From Flammeovirgaceae bacterium (GTDB lineage: Bacteria > Bacteroidota > Bacteroidia > Cytophagales > Cyclobacteriaceae), in contig NZHT01000068.1 in the NCBI GenBank assembly GCA_002691385.1, positions 4,002 to 54,119 of the forward strand: 50,118 nt of DNA, given 5' to 3'. Shown here one piece after another: positions 36,516-47,386 of this stretch; the stretch's first letter is position 1; the number at the start of each line of letters is the position of its first letter. Below the pieces are notes generated by a model. That model did not search any database, was not told where the DNA came from, and was given only the letters and a program-made list of their open reading frames with translations. The position numbers and the translations under genes were made by a program.

Positions 36516-37343
36516 TTACCATTTTTCATATTTTATAATGGCTGCGGCCATTTGAGCTTGTAATTGAGCGGCAGCTAAACCTGCGTGATGTGCAAAATCA
36601 ACTGTGTTATTGGCATAAATAATATTTCTCGCTGAATTAATAATTAGGCCCCCAGAATTATTCATTGCATATTTGCAGACTACATCCAAGTCACCACCCT
36701 GCGCACCTATACCAGGGATTAATAAAAAGTGGTCAGGGATGATTTTTCTTATATGATTCAAGGTGCTCACTCTGGTTGCTCCTACAACGTACATTAAATT
36801 TTGATCAGAACCCCACTGGGAGCTGATTTCAATAACCTTTTGATAAACTTTTTGTCCTCCACTATTTTCTATCATTAATTCTTGAAAATCTAGTGCACCG
36901 ATATTTGAAGTTGATGCCAATAGGATGGCCCACTTATCTTTGTAATCCAAAAAGGGGATTATTGAATCTTGACCCATGTAAGGAGATAGAGTAATGGCAT
37001 CAAATGACATTTTTTTAAAAAATGTTTCTGCATATTTATAAGAGGTATTGCCGATGTCACCCCGTTTAGCATCGGCAATGGTAAATACTTCTTTGGGTAT
37101 ATATTCTATTGTTTTTTTTAAAGCTTGCCAACCATGAATGCCCAAAGATTCATAAAAAGCAATATTAGGCTTATATGCGATTGCGTAGGGGAGGGTCGCA
37201 TCAATAATAGCCTTATTGAATTCAAAAATGGGGTCTTCGGTTTCTAGAAGATGTTTGGGTATTTTTTTTAAATCTGGATCTAGACCTACACAAAGAAAAG
37301 ATTTTTTACTTTTAATATGGTCAAATAGTTGTTTTTTGTTCAT
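36516..37343 (-). CDS. pyrF: Orotidine-5'-phosphate decarboxylase (type 2)
   Basis: [52 protein letters not shown]. Confidence 0.95.
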   Translation of the reverse strand: MNKKQLFDHIKSKKSFLCVGLDPDLKKIPKHLLETEDPIFEFNKAIIDATLPYAIAYKPNIAFYESLGIHGWQALKKTIEYIPKEVFTIADAKRGDIGNTSYKYAETFFKKMSFDAITLSPYMGQDSIIPFLDYKDKWAILLASTSNIGALDFQELMIENSGGQKVYQKVIEISSQWGSDQNLMYVVGATRVSTLNHIRKIIPDHFLLIPGIGAQGGDLDVVCKYAMNNSGGLIINSARNIIYANNTVDFAHHAGLAAAQLQAQMAAAIIKYEKW

Positions 37344-37360
37344 AGACTTAATCGTTATAA

Positions 37361-37993
37361 TTATCTAAAATCTATGAGCTCTACTTTCGGATACTGTGCA
37401 AGATCAAACGTGAAAAAATCATCAGTAAGGTCTGGTCGATCAATGAGTTTATTAATGGTGTAATTGTACTGATTTCCAGACTCTTCAAAAATTTTAAAAC
37501 TTCTTAAGTCATATTCATTGGAAATAACCATACGTACTTTATAAAAAGCCTCTACTCCTCTTTCAATAGGCTCTAAGTCAATTATCCAGTTCCCTTTATC
37601 ATCCGGAACGTTCAATCCATATTTATATCCTTCTTTGTAGAGGTCCCAGATATTGGTTAAGGATATTTCTTGTTCCTCTTTCTCATAAGTGCTGACTGTT
37701 ACTTCCATAATCTCTTCGCTGTAAGACCAAAGGTCTTGACCATCATTGATAATTATTTGTCCAGCAATTTCAAGTTTATATTTATCTCCCTTGACATAAA
37801 CGGTACCAGAAATTGATTCATTGATAGCAGATATTTCATTGATCAGATTTTGCTGAAAAGTGGACATGAAGGCTGATTTGGATTTATATTTCACGCTCAT
37901 GCTCTCAAGTACCAATTCTGCCTCGGGATCAAATTGGGCAGAGCTACTGAATGTCACCATAAAAACAATCAATCTCAAACATATTTTTTTCAT
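37361..37993 (-). CDS. LolA-like outer-membrane lipoprotein carrier protein
   Basis: Signal peptide; [11 protein letters not shown]..., [39 protein letters not shown]. Confidence 0.88.
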   Translation of the reverse strand: MKKICLRLIVFMVTFSSSAQFDPEAELVLESMSVKYKSKSAFMSTFQQNLINEISAINESISGTVYVKGDKYKLEIAGQIIINDGQDLWSYSEEIMEVTVSTYEKEEQEISLTNIWDLYKEGYKYGLNVPDDKGNWIIDLEPIERGVEAFYKVRMVISNEYDLRSFKIFEESGNQYNYTINKLIDRPDLTDDFFTFDLAQYPKVELIDFR

Positions 37994-38025
37994 ATTCTCT
38001 GTGCTTAGTATTCCTAATAAATTTA

Positions 38026-40515
38026 TTAATTTTTTAACTCATTTAATTTCTGCTCTAAACTATATTGATCACTGATCAACACTTCTCGGGCTTTACTTCC
38101 TTCAAAAGGGCCAACGATTCCAGCTGCTTCTAATTGATCAATTATCCGACCCGCTCGGTTGTATCCTAATTTCATTTTTCTTTGAATCAAAGAAGTACTT
38201 CCTTGCTGATGTGATACGATAAGTCTCGCGGCGTCATCAAACATGATATCTTTATCTGAAAGGTCAGTATTGATACTTGAGCTACTTTCTTCCCCTAAGT
38301 ATTCAGGGAGCAAATAGGCTGAACTATATCCATGTTGTTCAGCTATGAAGTCACATATATTTTCAACTTCAGGGGTATCTAAAAAGGCACATTGCAAACG
38401 AATCATATCCGATCCTAAGGAGAGTAGCATATCACCCATACCTACAAGTTGCTCTGCACCACCGGCATCTAATATGGTTCTAGAATCAATTTTTGAGGTA
38501 ACCCTGAAAGAAAGTCTTGCGGGAAAATTAGCTTTTATAATCCCAGTAATTACATTTACAGAGGGTCTTTGGGTAGCCACAATGAGATGAATACCAATGG
38601 CTCTGGCCAACTGAGCGAGTCGAGCAATTGGCATTTCTACTTCTTTTCCTGCAGTCATCATAAGGTCAGCAAGCTCATCGATGACTAAAACGATGTAGGG
38701 CAAATATTTGTGTCCTTTTTTTGGATTAAGACGTCGATTGATAAACTTTTTATTGTATTCTTTTAGATTTCTGCATCCAGCGTCTTTGAGCAAATCATAT
38801 CGAGCGTCCATTTCAATACATAAAGAATTGAGGGTATTGACTACTTTAGTGGTGTCAGTAATAATGGCTTCATCCGTTTCTGGTAATTTTGCTAAAAAAT
38901 GTTTTTCAATTTTATTGAACAAGGTCAATTCTACTTTTTTTGGATCTACCAAGACAAACTTCAGTTGAGAAGGATGTTTTTTGTAAATTAGCGAGGCCAA
39001 TATAATATTTAAACCCACTGATTTTCCTTGTCCTGTGGCTCCAGCCATGAGTAAGTGGGGCATTTTGGAGAGATCTGTGACAAAAACTTCATTCGAGATA
39101 GTTTTACCCAAGACAATGGGCAATTCATAATCAGACTTTAAGAATTTTTCTGTGGTAATAACTGATTTAGCACTTACCATTTCTCGATTTTTGTTGGGCA
39201 CTTCAATACCAATGGTTCCTTTTCCCGGAATCGGAGCGATAATGCGTATGCCCAAAGCAGAAAGGCTGAGTGCAATATCGTCTTCAAGATTTTTGATCTT
39301 AGATATTTTTACGCCTGCCTCTGGAACAATTTCATAAAGAGTTACAGTCGGACCTATGGTTGCCTTAATACTGGAAATAGCTATTTTAAAATTGATGAGC
39401 GTACTGAGAATGTTGTTTTTATTTGACTCTAATTCTTCCTTACTTACCTTAACATCTTTTATTGGATATTCTGTCAATAGATCAATCATAGGATATTGAT
39501 ATTTCGGTAAATCTAAAGTTGGGTCATAGTTTTTAGCTTGATCAGTCACCTTCTCTTTTGTTAGCCTTGAGTTTACCTCTAATGCCAAGGATTCTGGTTT
39601 TACTGATTCTATTTCCTTTTTTTCTGGTTTAACGATAAGATGAAGATCTGGCCTACCGAGAGGTTCCTTTTTTGATGGATTGTCTATACTTAATTCTATT
39701 TCTTGGACATCTGGAGGTATTGTTTCAGTCTCTTCTATATTTTCTTTTGTACTTTTTTCTGCCTTTAATTGGTCTTCAAGTGCGACTTCTTCTTTCACTT
39801 TAGCAATGACAGATTTCATATTCTCATCTGTTTGTATTACTGAATTTTCTTCACTTTTCAAGGCCCTTGTAAGCGATAGCCATAAGGGGTGCAAATGATT
39901 TATCCATTTGGTTACGCTATTGAGATCGGTAATGTTGAAAAAATAGATATTAAAAATCACTAACAACAATAAAATCAAAAATCCAGAGCCCCAACCTAAT
40001 AGACTGTTTATTAGCCAGGCCATTTCATAGCCAATTCCACCACAAAGGAATCCCAGGGCTCCTGGTTCGTTACGGTTTAAAACAATGTAACCGAGTAGCA
40101 ACGTCAGCCAGATTAAATAAAAGGCAGTGAAAATAAAAGATTTTTGAATTTTGAATATTTTATTATAACCCAAAACAGTCACGGCTAAATTGAGAAGAAA
40201 AAAGGGGATGAGAAATGCTCCCAAACCAAACCAGTTGAAAATAAAATAATGGGCTGCTAATGCACCCATTACCCCGAACAAGTTTGCAACTTCTTTGCCA
40301 GAGTCTTTTATCTTGACGTCTAAAAAAGCGGATACTACACTTTGATCAGCAGGGCCATGACTGAGGTAAGACAAAAAGGCCAAGAGCAAAAAAAACCCCG
40401 TAAATAAGAGGATAATTCCCAAAATAATTTTGACCTTTTTATCTGAAAAAAATGAAATTTTCAGTTTAAAGGATTTTTTCTCTTTGGGTTTAGATTTAAA
40501 GCTGTTGCTACGCAT
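38026..40515 (-). CDS. ftsK: DNA translocase FtsK/SpoIIIE
   Basis: N-terminal TM segments; PHLLMAGATGQGKSVGLN Walker A; IVLVIDELADLMM Walker B; LAQLARAIGIHLIVATQRPSVNVITG; C-terminal winged-helix gamma region. Confidence 0.96.
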   Translation of the reverse strand: MRSNSFKSKPKEKKSFKLKISFFSDKKVKIILGIILLFTGFFLLLAFLSYLSHGPADQSVVSAFLDVKIKDSGKEVANLFGVMGALAAHYFIFNWFGLGAFLIPFFLLNLAVTVLGYNKIFKIQKSFIFTAFYLIWLTLLLGYIVLNRNEPGALGFLCGGIGYEMAWLINSLLGWGSGFLILLLLVIFNIYFFNITDLNSVTKWINHLHPLWLSLTRALKSEENSVIQTDENMKSVIAKVKEEVALEDQLKAEKSTKENIEETETIPPDVQEIELSIDNPSKKEPLGRPDLHLIVKPEKKEIESVKPESLALEVNSRLTKEKVTDQAKNYDPTLDLPKYQYPMIDLLTEYPIKDVKVSKEELESNKNNILSTLINFKIAISSIKATIGPTVTLYEIVPEAGVKISKIKNLEDDIALSLSALGIRIIAPIPGKGTIGIEVPNKNREMVSAKSVITTEKFLKSDYELPIVLGKTISNEVFVTDLSKMPHLLMAGATGQGKSVGLNIILASLIYKKHPSQLKFVLVDPKKVELTLFNKIEKHFLAKLPETDEAIITDTTKVVNTLNSLCIEMDARYDLLKDAGCRNLKEYNKKFINRRLNPKKGHKYLPYIVLVIDELADLMMTAGKEVEMPIARLAQLARAIGIHLIVATQRPSVNVITGIIKANFPARLSFRVTSKIDSRTILDAGGAEQLVGMGDMLLSLGSDMIRLQCAFLDTPEVENICDFIAEQHGYSSAYLLPEYLGEESSSSINTDLSDKDIMFDDAARLIVSHQQGSTSLIQRKMKLGYNRAGRIIDQLEAAGIVGPFEGSKAREVLISDQYSLEQKLNELKN

Positions 40516-40544
40516 AGATTAATTCAGAAACAAAAATAAAGCAT

Positions 40545-41582
40545 TTAGTTGTTATGCACTATTTTGGTCAAGCCTTCATTTATTTTTTTAATCAAGGAGG
40601 GGCCTTTAAATATAAATCCAGAATAAATCTGAATTAGATTTGCTCCCGCATCTATCTTTTCTAATGCTTTACTTACATCACCCACACCTCCGACTCCAAT
40701 GATAGGTATTTTTTGATTTTTTGATCTTAGGAATTTAATTACTTCAGTGGATCGATCGGCTAAGGGCAAGCCACTTAATCCACCAGCTCCCATTTTTTCG
40801 ATCGCCTCTGACCGTTCCTTTAAAGAGTCTCTTGATAGGGTGGTATTAGTAGCAATTAGTCCATCTAATTGAGTTTCATTGCAAATATTTAAAATATCTG
40901 TTAGCTGATCATTACTTAAATCAGGTGCTATTTTAAGGAGGAGTGGTTTAGGTGTTTCCTTTGATTTATTTCTTTCTTGAACCGCCTTTATGAGTTTGGT
41001 TAATGGGGTTTTATCTTGCAATTCTCGCAAATTAGGAGTGTTGGGAGAGCTCACATTTATGACAAAATAATCAACATGATCAAATAATGTATCAAAGCAA
41101 GCGACGTAATCTGCCGAAGCTTTTTCGTTGGGTGTATTTTTATTCTTCCCAATATTCCCTCCTACAATTAAATTTTTTGGTCGATTTTTTAATTTTTCAA
41201 CCACGGACTTTACACCTTTATTATTAAATCCCATTCGATTGATGATGGCTTCATCAGAAATGAGTCTAAACAATCGTGGCTTTGGATTCCCCTCTTGAGG
41301 TAAAGGAGTTACGGTTCCAATTTCGATGAAGCCGAATCCAAAACAAGATAATTCATTTAAAAAATCAGCATTTTTATCAAATCCTGCAGCCAATCCTACG
41401 GGATTGGGAAATTTTATTCCCCATAATTTCCGCTCAATTTTTTTTGATCTTACAGTGAAGAGGCGTAAAATAATATTTTTGATACCTGGAATTTTGAAAC
41501 TTATTTTAAGCAAATACATCGTTAATGAATGTGCTATTTCGGCTGGAAAAAGAAACAAGGCTTTTTTTATTAGTGCGAACAT
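40545..41582 (-). CDS. pyrD: Quinone-dependent dihydroorotate dehydrogenase
   Basis: NPVGLAAGFDKNADFLNEL, FIEIGTVTPLPQEGNPKPRLFRL, INVSSPNTPNLRELQ, IIGVGGV. Confidence 0.96.
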   Translation of the reverse strand: MFALIKKALFLFPAEIAHSLTMYLLKISFKIPGIKNIILRLFTVRSKKIERKLWGIKFPNPVGLAAGFDKNADFLNELSCFGFGFIEIGTVTPLPQEGNPKPRLFRLISDEAIINRMGFNNKGVKSVVEKLKNRPKNLIVGGNIGKNKNTPNEKASADYVACFDTLFDHVDYFVINVSSPNTPNLRELQDKTPLTKLIKAVQERNKSKETPKPLLLKIAPDLSNDQLTDILNICNETQLDGLIATNTTLSRDSLKERSEAIEKMGAGGLSGLPLADRSTEVIKFLRSKNQKIPIIGVGGVGDVSKALEKIDAGANLIQIYSGFIFKGPSLIKKINEGLTKIVHNN

Positions 41583-42481
41583 TAGCTTCTTGGATGAAAT
41601 TCTTTTATAATTTGTTTCAAATAATTACGATCCAAATGTGTGTAGATTTCTGTGGTCGTAATAGATTCATGACCTAACATTTCTTGAACTGCTCTTAGGT
41701 CTGCACCTCCTTCTATGAGATGTGTGGCAAAGGAATGGCGAAAAGTATGTGGACTAATTTTTTTATGAATACCTGCGCGTAGGGCCAAATTTTTAATAAG
41801 GTTGAAAACACTTACTCTTGATATTTTAGTTCCCAATCTATTTAAAAATAAGTAATCCTCATGCCCAGTTTTTATTTGCATATGAGTTCGGACTTCATGC
41901 TGATAGGACTTAATAAATTTCAAGGCACTTTTTCCTATGGGAGTTAAACGTTCTTTGTTGCCTTTTCCCAAGATACGAAGGAAGCCGATATCGTCATAAA
42001 TGTTGCTGATTTTTAAGGTGACCAATTCGGAAACTCGCAATCCAGAACTGTAAATCGTTTCAGCCATGGCGCGGTCTCTGGGCCCGTTGGCTTTGCTCAT
42101 ATCTATGGCTTCAAATAATTGATCAATCTCATGTATACTTAAGGTATCAGGAAGCTTTCTACCTAATCTTGGAAGTTCAAGCAGCTCCGAAGGATTGATT
42201 GGAATAAAATTTTCATAATAAAGGTACTTATAAAATCCTTTGATGCCTGAAACTATTCTTGCTTGTGAGTAAGGAGACAGACCTAATTCATGAATAAATT
42301 TAATAAAATCTAGTAAATCAATAGTCGTGACTTGCAATGGATTTTTAATTTTTTTATTCATATCCAAAAACTCCATTAATTTTGTAACGTCTCTCGTATA
42401 GGCATCAATAGAATTTGATGCTAAAGCTCTTTCTAGCTTTAGGTAATTCTTGAACTGTGTGATATGGAGATTCCAACTCAT
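41582..42481 (-). CDS. xerD: Site-specific tyrosine recombinase XerD
   Basis: YSSGLRVSELVTLKISNI, HTFRHSFATHLIEGGADLRAVQEMLGHESITTTEIYTHLDR. Confidence 0.94.
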   Translation of the reverse strand: MSWNLHITQFKNYLKLERALASNSIDAYTRDVTKLMEFLDMNKKIKNPLQVTTIDLLDFIKFIHELGLSPYSQARIVSGIKGFYKYLYYENFIPINPSELLELPRLGRKLPDTLSIHEIDQLFEAIDMSKANGPRDRAMAETIYSSGLRVSELVTLKISNIYDDIGFLRILGKGNKERLTPIGKSALKFIKSYQHEVRTHMQIKTGHEDYLFLNRLGTKISRVSVFNLIKNLALRAGIHKKISPHTFRHSFATHLIEGGADLRAVQEMLGHESITTTEIYTHLDRNYLKQIIKEFHPRS

Positions 42482-42504
42482 TAGAAAGCAAAAGTAATCA
42501 GGAC

Positions 42505-42924
42505 ATGCAAATAGCTATCATTAACGGACCAAATTTAAATTTACTAGGTAAAAGAGAAACGGATATTTATGGCAATGAAGATTTTGATTCTTTTTTTGCT
42601 CGACTTGAATCTCAATATGATCAATTGGATCTGAGCTATTATCAGTCAAATTCTGAGGGTGAAATTGTTTCTAAAATTCAAGAATTAGGATTTGGGGTAG
42701 ATGGGATCATATTGAATCCGGCAGCCTATTCCCATACTTCAATTGCCATACGCGATGCTATATCCTCTATCAAAGCACCTGTATTGGAAGTGCATATATC
42801 TAATATTTATGCCAGGGGAGCCTTTAGAAATCATAGTCACGTTAGTGCTGTATCAGTTGGGGTCATTAGTGGTTTAGGACTCAAAGGCTATATATTGGCT
42901 TTGGACTATTTCAGCAATCAATGA
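42505..42924 (+). CDS. aroQ: Type II 3-dehydroquinate dehydratase
   Basis: INGPNLNLLGKRETDIYG, QSNSEGEIVSKIQ, LNPAAYSHTSIAIRDAI, VEVHISN-like VLEVHISNIYARGAFRNHSHVS. Confidence 0.97.
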   Translation: MQIAIINGPNLNLLGKRETDIYGNEDFDSFFARLESQYDQLDLSYYQSNSEGEIVSKIQELGFGVDGIILNPAAYSHTSIAIRDAISSIKAPVLEVHISNIYARGAFRNHSHVSAVSVGVISGLGLKGYILALDYFSNQ

Positions 42925-43973
42925 AGGTCACTTCATTTTATCCCGGACCTGCTACGATTCATTCAAGTATTCCAAGTATGGTGATTGACGCCTACAATAC
43001 AGGGATATTGTCTGCCAATCATAGAAGCCCAGAATTTATGGAGTTGTCATTTGCGACTAAGTCACAACTCAGAGCCCGGTTGAAAGTACCAGATGACTAT
43101 GTAATTATTTTTATTTCTTCTGCTACAGAGGCCTGGGAAATATTATCTCAATCTCTTACGAGTAAGACTAGCCAACATTTTTTTAATGGTGCATTTGGAT
43201 TGAAATGGGCTAATGTAGCTGAAAGTTTGGGAATCAATGTCGTAAAATCTCCCTTCGATATAAATGCGTCTTTACCTACAGGTCAAATTGATTCCTTGTC
43301 TGAATGGCTTTGCGTAACTGTTTGTGAAACTTCCAATGGGACTATGGTGGATCAGAATGTCTTACAAGGATTGTCTAAAGAGCGTTTACCTCATCAGTTA
43401 ATTGCGGTAGATGCAACGTCGGCTTTGGGAGGAGTCATTTTGAATTTTCAATTAGCAGACTATTGGTTTGCTTCTTGCCAAAAATGCTTGGGATTACCGG
43501 CAGGGTTAGCATTATTGATTGTTTCTCCTGCCGCCATTGAGCGAGGGCATTTGCTGGCAGAGCGGGCACATTACAATAGCTTTTTAAACCTTTTTGAGCA
43601 TTCAATAAAGGAGCAAACTCATTATACTCCCAATGTATTGAATATTTATTTACTTTGGAGAACGTTGGCTGCAGGGCCTCCAATAGCAACTATTGATATG
43701 CGATTACGAGAAAGGTTGGTTGGATTGAATCCGATAACTGAGTCAAATGGAGCACTGCCTTGGCTGGTTTCAAATTCTTCTTTGAGATCTCCTACCGTAA
43801 TCACTTTGAAAACTTCAGATCCTTCAGTATTAAAGGAAAAGGCATTAGCGCAAAAGATGATCTTGGGTAATGGTTATGGAACTTGGAAAGATACTACAGT
43901 GAGAATTGCCAATTTCCCTGCCATGGATGATATTCAATTCCAGATATTTGTAGAGTGGTTGTCTACTTTATAA
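42921..43973 (+). CDS. Class V aminotransferase-like PLP-dependent protein (SerC-like)
   Basis: MKVTSFYPGPATIHSSI, NHRSPEFMEL, VDATSALGGVILNF, ASCQKCLGLPAGLALLIVSP (PLP-Lys region). Confidence 0.85.
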   Translation: MKVTSFYPGPATIHSSIPSMVIDAYNTGILSANHRSPEFMELSFATKSQLRARLKVPDDYVIIFISSATEAWEILSQSLTSKTSQHFFNGAFGLKWANVAESLGINVVKSPFDINASLPTGQIDSLSEWLCVTVCETSNGTMVDQNVLQGLSKERLPHQLIAVDATSALGGVILNFQLADYWFASCQKCLGLPAGLALLIVSPAAIERGHLLAERAHYNSFLNLFEHSIKEQTHYTPNVLNIYLLWRTLAAGPPIATIDMRLRERLVGLNPITESNGALPWLVSNSSLRSPTVITLKTSDPSVLKEKALAQKMILGNGYGTWKDTTVRIANFPAMDDIQFQIFVEWLSTL

Positions 43974-44039
43974 TTGAGAGTGTGGTTCTCTTCGTCGAAG
44001 GGCATCATGTTTACATTTTTTTTAAATGAGATTTTAATT

Positions 44040-44501
44040 ATGATTCGTATTTACACAGATGGTGCTGCAAAAGGGAATCCCGGAAATGGAGGTTATGGTG
44101 TGATTTTAGATTATCAAGCTCAGCGCAAAGAGTTGGCTCAAGGATTTCGCATGACCACTAATAACCGAATGGAACTATTGGCAGTAATTGTAGGTTTGGA
44201 AGCTATTAAAAAACCTGGCTGGCAAGTTGAAGTTTTTTCTGATTCAAAATATGTAATAGATGCAGTTGAAAAGGGGTGGTTAAAAAACTGGGTAAAAAAG
44301 GCCTTTAAGGGCAAAAAGAATGTTGATTTATGGAAGCGTTACCTTGATGTGGCCAAAACTCACCAGGTTAAATTTAAATGGATTAAAGGTCATGCAGGAC
44401 ATTTTGAAAATGAACGTTGTGATTATCTGGCAGTAGCGGCTGCTGAAGGAGATCATTTGTTAATTGATCACGTATTTGAAGAAACAAGAAATGCCCAATG
44501 A
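44040..44501 (+). CDS. rnhA: Ribonuclease HI
   Basis: MIRIYTDGAAKGNPGNGGYGVIL, TTNNRMELLAVIVGLEAIK, VFSDSKYVIDAV, KWIKGHAGHFENERCD. ATG at 44040 is preferred to the TTG at 43974 in the ORF track. Confidence 0.96.
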   Translation: MIRIYTDGAAKGNPGNGGYGVILDYQAQRKELAQGFRMTTNNRMELLAVIVGLEAIKKPGWQVEVFSDSKYVIDAVEKGWLKNWVKKAFKGKKNVDLWKRYLDVAKTHQVKFKWIKGHAGHFENERCDYLAVAAAEGDHLLIDHVFEETRNAQ

Positions 44502-45204
44502 TTATTTTCAATTCAAGCAATTCAAGGTAAATCAAGCTAGATGTGGTATGAAGGTGACCACTGAAGCATGCTTATTTGGAGCTATTATTGAATTGTATAA
44601 ATGTCAAAATATATTAGACATTGGGTCCGGAACAGGTCTTTTAGGATTAATGCTTGCTCAGAGATCGTCTGCGAAGGTTACCTGTATTGAGATTGAACCA
44701 GCTGCTTCGTCAGATATGCTGAATAACATTAAGGAGAGTCCTTGGTCTGACAGGATCAATGGCTATCAGTATGACATCAAAGATTTTTTAGTTCAAAATC
44801 CTAGAATGTATGATACTATTGTTTCCAATCCCCCTTTTTACTATGGTCATTTTCAGACAGTGGATCCCCAACGACAACAAGCTCTACATCAATCCTCATT
44901 GAATGTTAAGGTATTGGCCAAAACGGTTAAAAATGCCTTAACTCCATTAGGTCAGTTTTGGGTGATTTATCCTTTCTACGAAAGTCAATTTTTTAGCCTA
45001 CATGCAGAAGGGTTGGGAATTTATCGTCAAAGTATAATCAATGTATACAACAGGGAGGGGCAGAATAAAATATTTAGACAGATTTCATGTTTTGGCAAAA
45101 AATCAAAGCGTTGTACCATAAAAGAGATAAACATAAGGAATGATAAAGGAGATTATAGTCAGGATTTCATAAGTCTTCTAAGCCCTTATTATCTCCACTT
45201 GTGA
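44491..45204 (+). CDS. tRNA1(Val) (adenine(37)-N6)-methyltransferase-like
   Basis: FKQFKVNQARCGMKVTTEACLFGAII, ILDIGSGTGLLGLMLAQR, IVSNPPFYYGHFQ. ATG at 44491 preferred over 44464. Confidence 0.88.
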   Translation: MPNDYFQFKQFKVNQARCGMKVTTEACLFGAIIELYKCQNILDIGSGTGLLGLMLAQRSSAKVTCIEIEPAASSDMLNNIKESPWSDRINGYQYDIKDFLVQNPRMYDTIVSNPPFYYGHFQTVDPQRQQALHQSSLNVKVLAKTVKNALTPLGQFWVIYPFYESQFFSLHAEGLGIYRQSIINVYNREGQNKIFRQISCFGKKSKRCTIKEINIRNDKGDYSQDFISLLSPYYLHL

Positions 45205-45224
45205 TTGAGTCCTATTTTAAAGTT

Positions 45225-46559
45225 TCAAGTGTAGCTCTTAACTGAGGTATCTCTTTCAAAAAATTGTAAACCATGGCGAGACAATTCATTAAGTACTGGC
45301 TCATATATTTTTTTAATGGTGGGGAGCTGTACCCCGGTGACTTTGATTTTGTTTTCCAACAATAATTTTGCCGTAACTCCCAATGGCAACCCTACCGTTT
45401 TGCTCATAGCAGTATGTATTTGATCGTTACCTTCGACAACTAGATGAGATTGAATTTGTTTCATTATATTGTTTTCGATGTAATCAAACTTATGCCACAT
45501 GACAATGAGGTCTCTTTCGGATTCATTTAATGTCCATTTCTTTTTCAAAATATGTTCTAGTATTTGCGCAGGAGTGCCTTCTTGAAGGCCAATTATTTGA
45601 TCATCAAAAATTCCAATCCACTTGAGCTTATACATTTCGTCAGATTCCATGCCGATATTAAGATAATGGGCCAGTTTAAGTTCTATGGAATCATTTGGAT
45701 TATATTGTAAAAAAGTATTGATAAACTGCCTGTGGGTCATATCTCCCACTCCAAACAATGTATAACTGTCATCAGTAACTCCTATTTGGACAAAAGCATC
45801 CCATGCCTTACAAAATCCGGGACGTCTGAGGGTCCCTCTGTAAAGAGTATTAATACCACTTAAGTTGTAAACATCGAGGTATTTTAGTGAGTCTCGATTA
45901 GCATATCCCTCAAAATAACCATATTCAGGAATATGAATTACTTCTGTTCTTTGAAATAATTTTTGATAGGGGATACACTTCAACCTACCCTCTTGAATGA
46001 ATTTAACAACGCCATTACCAGCAAGTATGACATTTCGAGGGTTCCAGGTAAATTTGTATTGCCATGGATTGTCAACTTTATGGTCATCTGCTAAAAGGCC
46101 TCCCGTAAAAGTTTCGAAAGCGGTGAGCTTATGACCTGCCAATTTTATTCTATCTAAAACGCGCATTGCGGACATATGGTCAATACCTGGGTCCAGTCCC
46201 ATTTCCATAATGCAGCAAGCTCCTTTGGACTCAAATGATGGAGAAAGTTTTTGAATTTCATTTGAAACATAAGAAGCCGTAAGCATTGATACTCCTAAAT
46301 CAGCACAAATTACAGCAACACTTAAATGTAAGGATGCGGGAAGCATACTGATGACCAAATCAGCAGTCTTTAACTGATCTCTGGCATTAGCAGTATCTAG
46401 GATGTCAAAAGCAATAATTTTGGCTGAGGGGAATTTTTTTTCTGCAATTTTAGGATTTTTTTCTCCTATGATAATGTTGAAAACTGCTTTTTCCATCATT
46501 AAATACTCAATTAATGCAGTTGAGGACCGTCCGGCTCCTAATACGAAAATATTTTTCAT
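45225..46559 (-). CDS. Saccharopine dehydrogenase family protein
   Basis: IFVLGAGRSSTALIEYL, VISMLPASLHLSVA, MEMGLDPGIDHMSAMRVLD, FTGGLLADDHKVDNPWQYKFTWNPRNVILAG. Confidence 0.92.
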   Translation of the reverse strand: MKNIFVLGAGRSSTALIEYLMMEKAVFNIIIGEKNPKIAEKKFPSAKIIAFDILDTANARDQLKTADLVISMLPASLHLSVAVICADLGVSMLTASYVSNEIQKLSPSFESKGACCIMEMGLDPGIDHMSAMRVLDRIKLAGHKLTAFETFTGGLLADDHKVDNPWQYKFTWNPRNVILAGNGVVKFIQEGRLKCIPYQKLFQRTEVIHIPEYGYFEGYANRDSLKYLDVYNLSGINTLYRGTLRRPGFCKAWDAFVQIGVTDDSYTLFGVGDMTHRQFINTFLQYNPNDSIELKLAHYLNIGMESDEMYKLKWIGIFDDQIIGLQEGTPAQILEHILKKKWTLNESERDLIVMWHKFDYIENNIMKQIQSHLVVEGNDQIHTAMSKTVGLPLGVTAKLLLENKIKVTGVQLPTIKKIYEPVLNELSRHGLQFFERDTSVKSYT

Positions 46560-46579
46560 TTAATGGGAAATTTTGGGAG

Positions 46580-47335
46580 TTATTTTTGTTGTTTATTTAA
46601 TAGGGTTGAAGAGGCTTGTGCCAAGGGCAAAACAATCATATCTCCAATGTTAACATGTTTGGGTCGGCTGAGCATGAAAGCAATGCACTCGGCGATGTCC
46701 TGTGCCTGAAGGGGATGATAGCCCAAATAGGTTTCTTTTGCTTTTTCTAGATCTCCTTTAAAGCGAACCTCTGAAAATTCTGTCTTAACCAAACCTGGTT
46801 TGATTTCGGAGACTTTGATACCATGTGTATTTAAATCCATTCGCATCCCTTTAGTCAAAGCGTCTACAGCAAATTTTGAAGCATTATATACATTTCCACG
46901 GGGATATACGTCAGTACCGGCGATAGAGCCTAAGTTAATAATATGCCCATGTTGCTTTTTAATCATTTTTGGTATGACGGCACGTGAAACATAAAGTAAG
47001 CCTTTGACATTGATGTCAATCATGGCGTCCCAATCTTGGATATCTCCTTCATGGATATAGCTCATACCATGTGCATTGCCTGCATTATTGATTAATATAG
47101 ATATGTTTTGCCATTCATCGGGTAGCGTATCTATGAAATGGGATACCGCTGACTGATCCCTAACATCGAAAGAACCGATTAAAGTTTGAGTTTTATTATT
47201 TAATTCTTTGGACAGTGCTTCTAAGCGAGAGGTACGGCGCCCACAAATGATGAGGTGGTAATGGTCTGCGATTTGTTTAGCAATCGCTTTTCCAATACCG
47301 CTTGAGGCTCCTGTAACGAGGGCTATCGGTTTCAT
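46580..47335 (-). CDS. SDR family NAD(P)-dependent oxidoreductase (YdfG-like)
   Basis: ALVTGASSGIGKAIAKQIA, ILINNAGNAHGMSYIHEGD, NLGSIAGTDVYPRGNVYNASKFAVDALTKGMRMDL. Confidence 0.93.
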   Translation of the reverse strand: MKPIALVTGASSGIGKAIAKQIADHYHLIICGRRTSRLEALSKELNNKTQTLIGSFDVRDQSAVSHFIDTLPDEWQNISILINNAGNAHGMSYIHEGDIQDWDAMIDINVKGLLYVSRAVIPKMIKKQHGHIINLGSIAGTDVYPRGNVYNASKFAVDALTKGMRMDLNTHGIKVSEIKPGLVKTEFSEVRFKGDLEKAKETYLGYHPLQAQDIAECIAFMLSRPKHVNIGDMIVLPLAQASSTLLNKQQK

Positions 47336-47386
47336 TTTTATGTAAAATAGTTATAATAGGCAAATTACCAAATTTACAGATGATAA

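Noticed and set aside
41582-42481. Tyrosine recombinase as a sign of a mobile element
   Set aside because: Sequence and context (pyrD, aroQ, ftsK) indicate housekeeping XerD rather than an integron/ICE integrase; no att repeats or cargo seen.
36516-42481. pyrF, lolA, ftsK, pyrD, xerD cluster as a novel system
   Set aside because: All are standard housekeeping genes; adjacency alone is not evidence of a new function.
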